This document shows positions 1-5,316 of a DNA stretch of 8,415 nt, one piece after another (position 1 is the first letter of the stretch; each line of letters begins with the position of its first letter). A model generated the notes under the pieces. The model saw only the letters and a program-made list of their open reading frames with translations. It was not told the DNA's origin and made no database searches. Source of the stretch: Coriobacteriaceae bacterium (lineage in GTDB: Bacteria > Actinomycetota > Coriobacteriia > Coriobacteriales > UMGS124); NCBI GenBank assembly GCA_019420325.1, contig JAHZHK010000021.1:10576-18990 (forward strand). Reading direction: 5' to 3'. Position numbers and translations under genes: made by a program.

Positions 1-1556
1 CCCTTGATGGCCTCGGCCACAGGCAGCGTGCCCCCGAGACTATCGGCCTTCTCGTACAGCGTGACCGCGTGACCACGCTGGGCAGCAACGCGGGCCGCCT
101 CCATGCCGGCGGGGCCGCCACCGATGACCATGACCTTCTTGGGAGTTTCGGCGGGTGCGGGGTCAAAGCCCTCGGGCATGACGGGTCCGTAGGCGCGCCA
201 GTTGGCGGCGTTAACGCGGCAGTGTTCAAAGGGTACGGTGCCCTTATGGTCAACGTCGTAGAAGCAGTGCAGGCAGCGTGTGCATGGAGCAATCTCGTCA
301 ATACGACCCTCGCGAAGCTTGTTCACGTACTCGGGATCAACGCACAAGGGACGGTTCATTACGAAGAAGTCGAGCTTGTCCTCCTCAAGAGCCTGCTCAA
401 AGTAGTCCGGGGCCTGGGCGGGATCCATGTATGTGGCGGCGCCCACGGGGATGGAGACGGCGCTCTTGATCTCGGCCGCCATGTCGATGCCAAGGCCGCA
501 GCCCGAATGGTTGCCGCGCAGAAGTCCCTGCCAGTGCTTACTGAAATCATAGCGTCCGCTGTGGGAGTTCATGCCTTCCAAGCCGTTTGCGCAGAAGTAC
601 AGGTCGCCGGCGAACTGGGCAATGTGGGTGAAGGCAGGCCCGATGCGCACGTGAAGCGAGTCGGCGCCGGCTTCTTCCAGGATCTTGGCGATGGCCTTGG
701 ACTCCTCGATTGAAGTGAACTCGCCGTCGTTGCCCAGGTCCTTGTCGTTGCTCTCAATGGCGTTGATGAGTGCCTGCACCACGAAGTCGGGTCCGCATGC
801 CTCCTTAATGGCATGGATGGTCTCGACAGCCCAACGAGTGCGGTTCTCCAGGCTCTGGGGACCATATTCGTCGTCACGGTTGTTGCGGGTTCGCGACAGG
901 AACGACTGACCCATGTTGTTGGCGGCCATGTTGAGCTCGATGGCATCGAAACCGTCGGCTTGCAGGCGTTTTGCCAGGTCAACGACCACCTGCTGCCAAG
1001 AGCGAACCTCCTCGGTGGAATAGTTGCCGATAAAGGGCTCGGTGTAGTCGAGCGGGCCAATGGGTGCGCCCATGGTGTCAAACTGATAACCCACGTGTGC
1101 GCCGTCGGCATGGAGCGCCGCGACGAGCCCCTTCACGTCGTATGCGTCGTAGTCCTGCTTGAGGGGGCTTGCCGTCATGTCCCAGAAGTTGGCGAAGTCC
1201 TCGATCCAAATCATCTCGACGCCGCCCTTGGCCATACGCTCATAGTAGGCGAAGTACTCGTCGGGATTGGCGTTGAAGAAGGCCAGCTGGAAAGCGGCCG
1301 ACTTCACCATACGGTGATGCAGCTCGATGGGACCGAGCTTCCAGTCAGAGAAAAGCTGCGTCTTGGTGAAGTCGGTGATGGAGTTGGTGGTGTAGGAGTA
1401 GTCCTGCTCGTTGAGAACCTGAGTGGTTTCACCCTGGCCTGCAGGCTCATCCTGTGCGTAAGCAGGCGCGATACTCGGCGCAATGCCCAGTCCCGCCGCG
1501 CCAACCGCCGCACTCGCAACAAACCCACGCCTCGAAACGCTTGTTTGCATACCCAT
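1..1556 (-). CDS. Tat-exported OYE-like/2,4-dienoyl-CoA reductase-type FMN-FeS-FAD oxidoreductase, C-terminus outside the window
   Basis: Reads from an ATG at 1556 leftward with no stop to the window edge, giving 518 residues. An SD (GGGGAG) lies just upstream. Domain order is that of FadH/enoate reductases: Tat signal (SRRGF at 8-12, hydrophobic stretch, cleavage probably after AYA at 34); Old-Yellow-Enzyme barrel about 60-420, with the family block around 205-235 (FLSR, NNRDDEYG, ENR); 4Fe-4S cysteines Cys425, 428, 431, 446 (CTRCLHC then C); and the Rossmann start GGGPAG at 479-484. The family reduces activated C=C bonds using NAD(P)H through FAD, FeS and FMN. Here the enzyme should act outside the membrane; its substrate is unknown. 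In a hand alignment the catalytic Tyr166 of E. coli FadH is Asn214, while His311 may stand for FadH His252. A LysR gene lies 168 bp upstream on the same strand. The family is sure, the substrate is not. Confidence 0.93.
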   Translation of the reverse strand, partial: MGMQTSVSRRGFVASAAVGAAGLGIAPSIAPAYAQDEPAGQGETTQVLNEQDYSYTTNSITDFTKTQLFSDWKLGPIELHHRMVKSAAFQLAFFNANPDEYFAYYERMAKGGVEMIWIEDFANFWDMTASPLKQDYDAYDVKGLVAALHADGAHVGYQFDTMGAPIGPLDYTEPFIGNYSTEEVRSWQQVVVDLAKRLQADGFDAIELNMAANNMGQSFLSRTRNNRDDEYGPQSLENRTRWAVETIHAIKEACGPDFVVQALINAIESNDKDLGNDGEFTSIEESKAIAKILEEAGADSLHVRIGPAFTHIAQFAGDLYFCANGLEGMNSHSGRYDFSKHWQGLLRGNHSGCGLGIDMAAEIKSAVSIPVGAATYMDPAQAPDYFEQALEEDKLDFFVMNRPLCVDPEYVNKLREGRIDEIAPCTRCLHCFYDVDHKGTVPFEHCRVNAANWRAYGPVMPEGFDPAPAETPKKVMVIGGGPAGMEAARVAAQRGHAVTLYEKADSLGGTLPVAEAIK

Positions 1557-1705
1557 GGTGCGCTCCCCTCTCCCTATGTCTCTTGCCGAGTGTCTAGCAA
1601 ATTCCCCGCCTTAAACCCGGCGCATGCGAGCCCCTTTGCGCGCATGTACAAGACGTATCAAACCACGCCATGAAAAGAAGGAGAAGCAGCATTTATTGCC
1701 ATGGG

Positions 1706-1722
1706 CGCAACAAACGGTTGCG
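1706..1722 (-). terminator. Small hairpin just after the LysR stop codon, weak terminator candidate
   Basis: CGCAAC and GTTGCG form a 6-bp stem with a 5-nt loop, starting 2 bases after the LysR TAA at 1725-1727. No U-run follows on the minus strand, only an AATAAAT stretch further on, so termination would be inefficient and read-through into the reductase gene is possible. Confidence 0.25.
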
Positions 1723-1724
1723 TC

Positions 1725-2714
1725 TTAATCAAGCGCCATTTTCTCTCGAGCAAACCTGGCGAAATCACAGGCAATGGCAGCAGAGGGTGAGTCCGCATGG
1801 AATGAGACTCCCACTTCCCAAGACGGCGCGTCATTACCCACAAGTGGCACATGAACATACGAGCAGGTGCCGAAATCAGTTTGGGCACCCTGTGCCTCGA
1901 CAAGGACCCCGCCTTGGCCGGAGCGCATCAAGCTTGTGGTAAGGGCGGTGTCGGAGTTGCCGAAGGTGAGGCGTGCAGTTGGCACACGCGCTTGGAGGAA
2001 GGGGGCGAGCTTGCGCTCCACTGAGTTCGATGGGTCAATACCGAAAATGCGCTTGCCAGACAAAGCCGACAGGGGAAGTACAAGGTGTGAAGACCCGTTC
2101 GTCTCATTTGACGGAAAGGCACCGAGCTCCTCAGGGGAAAACGCACTGCGGCTGAATACAACCACAAGGCCGCCCACAGAGATTGACTCGAAGACCAAGC
2201 CACCATCAGATGTGGGCTTCGAAGACGAGTTGGGCGCTAAGCGTTTTTCCGAATCGTGGTCAAGCATGTCGGGTGGACCAGCAAGAATAGCGTCCGCCCT
2301 GCCTGAGACCAGAGCCTCGCGCACTGCGTTTGGGGGCAATATCTCTGTTGACAGGTGAACTTCCGGCCTTGCAACCCCATAGTCCTCGAAAAGCCGCGCC
2401 GGCAGGGTAAGAGCGGCGTTGGCCTCGACGGTAAGGCGGATTGAACCAGCCCGGCCACTGGCAAATCGGGTGGATATGTCACGTACGTCGTCAAATTCAG
2501 ACAGCGCCTGACACACATGCGGGTACACGGTTTTGGCAAGAGAGGTGGGAACGACGCCGCGGGCCTTTCTTATAAAGAGTGGGCCGAGTTCTGCCTCAAG
2601 GTGCGAAATCGTTTTGCTGAGAGCTTGGCGCGTCACATAATTTGCCCTGGCGGCCTCAGTGAGAGATTGGCGCTCATACACAGCCTTGAAGGCTCGCAAA
2701 TCATGGATGTCCAC
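1725..2714 (-). CDS. LysR-type transcriptional regulator
   Basis: A 329-residue protein with the standard LysR plan. The N-terminal winged helix-turn-helix covers about residues 1-62 (DLRAFKAVYERQSLTEAAR, then QALSKTISHLEAELG and LFIRKARG); the rest, from about residue 90, fits the two-lobed effector-binding domain. I chose the GTG at 2714 because the conserved LysR N-terminus begins there and a G-rich SD (GGGGGA) sits just upstream. An in-frame ATG at 2807 would add 31 residues that do not look like the family and would run across a TACAAT promoter-like box. The next gene on the same strand, 168 bp on, is the exported OYE-like reductase, so control of that gene is a reasonable inference. The gene is divergent from the coiled-coil gene at 2916, a common LysR arrangement. 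The effector is unknown. Confidence 0.9.
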   Translation of the reverse strand: MDIHDLRAFKAVYERQSLTEAARANYVTRQALSKTISHLEAELGPLFIRKARGVVPTSLAKTVYPHVCQALSEFDDVRDISTRFASGRAGSIRLTVEANAALTLPARLFEDYGVARPEVHLSTEILPPNAVREALVSGRADAILAGPPDMLDHDSEKRLAPNSSSKPTSDGGLVFESISVGGLVVVFSRSAFSPEELGAFPSNETNGSSHLVLPLSALSGKRIFGIDPSNSVERKLAPFLQARVPTARLTFGNSDTALTTSLMRSGQGGVLVEAQGAQTDFGTCSYVHVPLVGNDAPSWEVGVSFHADSPSAAIACDFARFAREKMALD

Positions 2715-2765
2715 GTTTCCCCCGTTACGCCATCCCCTTGCCGTGGTTTCGCACGAACTAAGAGA

Positions 2766-2771
2766 ATTGTA
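2766..2771 (-). promoter_or_regulatory. Possible -10 box of the LysR gene
   Basis: TACAAT on the minus strand, 51 bp upstream of the GTG start, matches TATAAT at 5 of 6 positions. No good -35 box is visible at 16-18 bp, as may be expected for an activated or autoregulated promoter. Position relative to the GTG is sensible. Confidence 0.3.
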
Positions 2772-2845
2772 CATCGGTGAAAAGAACGCGCCACTATGCA
2801 TGTGCAAAGCTGTCTGTCGGTGAGAGGCGAAATCTCTTTGGTTTG

Positions 2846-2858
2846 CATACGGTATGAT
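2846..2858 (+). promoter_or_regulatory. Palindrome overlapping a -10 box upstream of the coiled-coil gene
   Basis: CATAC-G-GTATG (2846-2856) is a perfect 11-bp palindrome. It overlaps TATGAT (2853-2858), a 5/6 match to the -10 consensus, 57 bp before the ATG at 2916. The -35 region is poor. A dyad covering the -10 in a LysR divergent intergenic region could be an operator; its ATAC/GTAT half-sites recall LysR sites, but their spacing is shorter than the usual T-N11-A. Confidence 0.35.
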
Positions 2859-2915
2859 TGCGTGCTGTTACGGCAACGGGTCGCACGTGCGGCGTACTGA
2901 GAAAGTTGAGGAAGC

Positions 2916-3386
2916 ATGGCTCACGGCATTGCCGCGCTCAGCTCCGAGCGTCACTACATGGGTTCGTACACGAGCGGTGCCTACGCCACCAATCGCGACC
3001 TTCGCCCGGATTACGATACGCGTCCCAGTGAGGAAACTCGTGCTCGCTGGCAGGCAAACGAGTTCGCAAACCGTACGCGTTATCTACGCGAGCAGGACGT
3101 GCTTGGCCTGGTCATTGACTGCCATGAGGCCAAGGAAGAACTTGCCCTCATCGATGCCAAACTCTCTGGCTTGCAGGAGACTGCTGGGCAGAAAGATGCT
3201 CTGCAAGGCGATGAAGCAGCGTCTATTCTTGAGGCTATCACCCTGCTTGAGGCTCGCCTTGTCGAGGCACTTGCTGTTCGCCGGGCGCTTTCTTCGCAAT
3301 TGCGCAGCTTGGGGATCTCCCCCAAGGAAGAGGCTGAAATTTGGCGCGAGCTTACCCGCCGAGAAGCCGAAGAGGCATTGCACTAG
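2916..3386 (+). CDS. Hypothetical coiled-coil protein, 156 aa
   Basis: I do not recognise this protein. It begins at an ATG preceded by GAGG at a 4-base spacing and ends at TAG. The first 60 residues are polar and rich in Tyr, Arg and Ser, with little predicted structure. From about residue 62 to the end the sequence is almost wholly charged and leucine-rich with a heptad-like pattern (EELALIDAKLSGLQ, LLEARLVEALAVRRAL, EEAEIWRELTRREAEEAL), typical of an alpha-helical coiled coil, interrupted near SLGISPKE. There is no signal peptide or membrane segment and only one cysteine (Cys69), so it is probably cytosolic. It is divergent from the LysR gene. Codon use and SD support a real gene. A structural or regulatory partner role is possible, but nothing in the sequence names one. 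Confidence 0.78.
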   Translation: MAHGIAALSSERHYMGSYTSGAYATNRDLRPDYDTRPSEETRARWQANEFANRTRYLREQDVLGLVIDCHEAKEELALIDAKLSGLQETAGQKDALQGDEAASILEAITLLEARLVEALAVRRALSSQLRSLGISPKEEAEIWRELTRREAEEALH

Positions 3387-3401
3387 AGACACGTCCTATA
3401 A

Positions 3402-3424
3402 AAAACGCCATACGTTTGCGTTTT
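3402..3424 (+). terminator. Weak terminator-like hairpin after the coiled-coil gene
   Basis: AAAACGC (3402-3408) pairs with GCGTTTT (3418-3424) around a 9-nt loop, 16 bp after the TAG of the upstream gene. The stem ends in four U residues, and the mirror A-run would allow use in the other direction. Only three GC pairs make it weak. Its right arm also belongs to the longer inverted repeat at 3408-3534, so the two structures are mutually exclusive. Confidence 0.4.
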
Positions 3425-3534
3425 AACGGGTGCCAGACACAAATGAAGAGTTTCATCCTTTTCATTTGTGCAGCTAGATGACTTGAGCCTGAAGTAGTTT
3501 GAAGACACTGGGGATCTAAAACGCAAACGTACGG
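3408..3534. repeat. 127-bp inverted-repeat-bounded element (MITE-like or large stem-loop)
   Basis: The ends are inverted copies: 3408-3426 and 3516-3534 match at 17 of 19 positions, with a perfect 15-bp core (TACGTTTGCGTTTTA at 3411-3425, its complement at 3517-3531). Inside, 3438-3450 pairs with 3458-3470 (CACAAATGAAGAG / CTTTTCATTTGTG, 13 bp with one G.U pair, 7-nt loop). Just before it is GGTGCCAGACAC, which from memory resembles conserved words in REP-type palindromes; that is a weak recollection. No ORF and no clear target-site duplication were seen. It could be a nonautonomous mobile element, a REP-like sequence or a structured RNA. Confidence 0.6.
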
Positions 3535-3750
3535 TCATTTCACGCATATGGCCCTATGGAACGGTCTTTCTTGCCCGCACAATGTGCGGTGGGTTTGGAG
3601 GACCGCCCATGATCTCGTGCTTCCTTTTGCTGGGCATTGCTTCAAGCAGGCGACTGAATGGCTTCGACTCTTCGCCTTCCTCATCACTTGGCTTTCATTG
3701 TGAATTATGTCAGCCTGCATCATGTCTAAACAGACTTTTCCGCAGCTAAC
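3535..3750. other. Gene-free stretch upstream of the MarR-like gene
   Basis: No ORF here resembles a gene. The only clear structure is the hairpin at 3562-3605, described separately. The rest is AT-richer than its neighbours and shows no further repeats. Confidence 0.5.
3562..3605 (+). other. Two-tier hairpin, possible structured RNA
   Basis: An outer stem of 9 bp (CGGTCTTTC at 3562-3570 with GGAGGACCG at 3597-3605, two G.U pairs) is joined through an asymmetric 4/7 internal loop to an inner perfect stem, CCGCAC at 3575-3580 with GTGCGG at 3584-3589 and an AAT loop. It is not followed by a U-run, so it is not a standard terminator. It lies about 200 bp upstream of the MarR-like start and resembles no riboswitch I know. 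Confidence 0.35.
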
Positions 3751-3769
3751 CATATAGTGGAGCTATATG
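3751..3769 (+). promoter_or_regulatory. Operator-like palindrome over the likely promoter of the MarR-like gene
   Basis: CATATAG-TGGAG-CTATATG is a perfect 7-bp inverted repeat with a 5-bp centre. It includes TATAGT (3753-3758), a plausible -10 box about 48 bp before the GTG start; no strong -35 is visible. MarR proteins usually bind 16-20 bp palindromes over their own promoters, so autoregulation is the simplest reading. Confidence 0.5.
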
Positions 3770-3792
3770 CCATGTAGACGGTTAGAAGATAG

Positions 3793-3798
3793 AAGGAG
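3793..3798 (+). promoter_or_regulatory. Strong ribosome binding site that fixes the MarR-like start
   Basis: AAGGAG lies 7 bases before the GTG at 3806. It places initiation there rather than at the in-frame ATG at 3767, which has no SD, lies inside the palindrome, and would add 13 basic residues unlike the family. Confidence 0.85.
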
Positions 3799-3805
3799 AT
3801 ATACC

Positions 3806-4279
3806 GTGAACGATGCATCCAAGACTCTTGCACAGATGAAGAAGGCCAACAAGCTCGTGCAGCTTGCTTTCCGTAAGAACGGCCCCAAGAGCTTCAAGCG
3901 CGGCCAGGGCCTGCTGCTCAACGCCCTGCGCAACAACGACGGTGCCCTGACCCGCGACGACCTCATCTGGATCATGGGCTGCGACCGCTGCGAGCTCAAG
4001 GGTGTCGTGAAGAAGGCCGTGCGCAACGGTTACGTCACTTTTGAGAACGATGAGCAGCACGGCTACTCCGTGAAGCTCACCGACCTGGGCCGCCAGCTCG
4101 CCGAGAAGCGCGTCGCGGCCAATGACCGCACGGCCGAGGAGATTGTCTCCTGCCTGAACGCCGAGGAGATTGCTCAGCTCAACGCCATCACCGAGAAGCT
4201 CATTCTTAGCTGCAAGGCCCAGGGCATCTGCGGCAAGAAGAAGGGCTACAAGTACAACCGTGAGACCACCGACTGCTAA
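3806..4279 (+). CDS. MarR-like winged helix-turn-helix protein, cysteine-rich
   Basis: A 157-residue protein starting at GTG behind an ideal SD. Residues about 33-95 form a winged helix: GLLLNALRNNDGALTRDDLIWIMGC, a recognition-helix stretch ELKGVVKKAVRNGYVTF, a wing (ENDEQHGYSVKLT) and TDLGRQLAEKR, the usual MarR ending. The C-terminal half is helical and ends in a lysine-rich tail. There are six cysteines, including CDRC within the DNA-binding domain, SCKAQGIC and a Cys as the last residue, which suggests redox or metal sensing, though none is proven. Codon use is strongly biased to C- and G-ending codons (AAG, CTC, GGC), more so than in most neighbours, hinting at high expression. It is monocistronic, with a palindrome over its promoter and a strong terminator. 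Target genes are unknown. Confidence 0.82.
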   Translation: MNDASKTLAQMKKANKLVQLAFRKNGPKSFKRGQGLLLNALRNNDGALTRDDLIWIMGCDRCELKGVVKKAVRNGYVTFENDEQHGYSVKLTDLGRQLAEKRVAANDRTAEEIVSCLNAEEIAQLNAITEKLILSCKAQGICGKKKGYKYNRETTDC

Positions 4280-4326
4280 GCAACGAGCACAGGTAGTTTC
4301 CTAGCGCGACTTTTGGCGGGATATCG

Positions 4327-4530
4327 CCGCGAAAACGGGGTTCTCCAGCCGCAATGACGAGCGCCCGGATGCCAGCAGGTGTCCGGGCGCTTCTTCTTTG
4401 TAGATGTGGACCTTGCCAAAAAGGACAAAACACCTGGTAGTTAGCACGGCAATAATCGACAACCGCCTTTTGCCAATCTCGCATTCAGCAAACCGATGAA
4501 ATGCGCGGCTGGAGAACCTCATTTTTGCGG
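4327..4530. repeat. 26-bp inverted repeat pair enclosing the terminator
   Basis: The reverse complement of 4327-4352 matches 4505-4530 at 23 of 26 positions (shared start GCGGCTGGAGAACC, shared end GCGG). All three differences are transitions and two still allow G.U pairs in RNA. The 152 bases between carry the terminator at 4359-4399. No ORF is inside. Confidence 0.6.
4359..4399 (+). terminator. Rho-independent terminator of the MarR-like gene
   Basis: AGCGCCCGGA (4360-4369) pairs perfectly with TCCGGGCGCT (4382-4391) around a 12-nt loop, and one more G.U pair extends the stem at 4359/4392. A TTCTTCTTT tail follows. It lies 80 bp after the stop codon and points along the plus strand only; the minus strand has no U-rich tail. 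Confidence 0.85.
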
Positions 4531-4538
4531 AAAGAATT

Positions 4539-4598
4539 CGCATGGAGCGGCTGCCAATCGAAAACCCTCGCACAGGTGGCTCGCCAATCGAAAACCCT
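4539..4598. repeat. 30-bp unit in two adjacent tandem copies
   Basis: 4539-4568 and 4569-4598 are aligned end to end; both begin CGCA and share GCCAATCGAAAACCCT exactly (16 bp) at 4553-4568 and 4583-4598. The first halves differ at about eight positions. It lies between the convergent MarR-like and SRAP genes. Confidence 0.75.
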
Positions 4599-4684
4599 TG
4601 TGTGAAAGCATCCGATTGTCTTTTAAACGTGCATTGCGTTCCAAGACCGTAATTTTCTACCTGCCTGGGATGATGGCGGCGCTA

Positions 4685-5287
4685 TCAAGCAATGTCAACG
4701 CGCTCGAGTCTGGGACACTCTGCGGGGACGGCGCCTTGCAGCCATGCGTGGGAAAAACCACGCGGCAGGATAAGGGGCATGCGAGGATGTATGGGCAGGA
4801 TATCGGGGCTGGCTGGAACGGTCACGACGGAGAATCGATCGCCTTCGCATACGCCCGCCATCAAGAACACGGGCATCCCAGCGACATGGAACAGCACGTC
4901 ACCTTGTGGGGACGGCTCCCAAATCCCACGTGTTGGCACCAGGCAGCGCCGTGCGCGTGACCAGAATCCCCGTCCCTGTTTTTCCTGATCGAAGAGCTTT
5001 TCACTGCGGGCGTTAAAGACAGGTTTGTTTCCGGTGGGTGGTGGAAAACCCCACAACAGAGTGCGGCACTCCATGCCGCCCGCACCGCCAACAATAACCG
5101 GCGCGGCGCCATTGGGCCAAACGGGTTCGACTGGCTCTCCTTTGGGAAAACCAGCTCGGCGGCCGTTATTCCACGATGTCAGGGCGGCGACAACCTCTGC
5201 CTGCGTCAACGGTTGGAACTCATGCATGTGCGTCGCCCCCTGCCTACTACCTGTCTGGTCGGCGACTATGATAGCGCACGGACACAT
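4685..5287 (-). CDS. SRAP (YedK/HMCES-type) abasic-site-binding protein
   Basis: A 200-residue SRAP-family protein (E. coli YedK is 222). Family members form a covalent link between Cys2 and an abasic site in single-stranded DNA. The start at 5287 is chosen because it puts a cysteine second (MCPC), as the mechanism requires after Met removal; upstream in-frame codons look unlike the family, and ATG at residue 21 would lose the Cys. Active-site equivalents are all present: Cys2, Asn92 in NARSE, Glu124 in GIWEP and His167 in IHPRMP. The WGFP motif at 79-82 and RRCLVP at 113-118 are also typical. The usual MCGR start is altered to MCPC. The SD is weak. Start codons of this gene and the divergent radical SAM gene are 29 bp apart. 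Family and activity are well supported; the exact start somewhat less. Confidence 0.92.
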   Translation of the reverse strand: MCPCAIIVADQTGSRQGATHMHEFQPLTQAEVVAALTSWNNGRRAGFPKGEPVEPVWPNGAAPVIVGGAGGMECRTLLWGFPPPTGNKPVFNARSEKLFDQEKQGRGFWSRARRCLVPTRGIWEPSPQGDVLFHVAGMPVFLMAGVCEGDRFSVVTVPASPDILPIHPRMPLILPRGFSHAWLQGAVPAECPRLERVDIA

Positions 5288-5316
5288 GCCCAAACCCGCG
5301 CCGAGAGGACCGACCC

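Noticed and set aside
813..1673. Plus-strand open frame opposite the OYE-like reductase, with others at 69-713
   Set aside because: Antisense shadows of a gene whose motifs (Tat, FeS, GGGPAG) read cleanly on the minus strand; no SD and no recognisable domain.
2854..3426. Plus-strand frame overlapping the coiled-coil gene
   Set aside because: No SD at its start and arginine/serine-rich low-complexity product; the frame at 2916 has a proper SD and coiled-coil pattern.
3535..3753. Minus-strand 72-codon frame upstream of the MarR-like gene
   Set aside because: No SD, no family resemblance, and it runs across the hairpin and toward the promoter; length is within chance.
3788..3808. Ribosome binding site closely resembling the phage T7 gene 10/pET vector leader (GAAGGAGATATACC)
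   Set aside because: Vector contamination considered, but no T7 promoter or lac operator precedes it and the sequence is continuous with native-looking DNA; probably a coincidence of an optimal SD.
4539..4598. CRISPR-like pattern from the 16-bp repeats
   Set aside because: Only two copies, 14-bp spacing, no leader and no cas genes.
5288..5316. LexA/SOS box between the SRAP and radical SAM genes
   Set aside because: Searched by eye for GAAC-N4-GTTC; none is present in or close to the gap.
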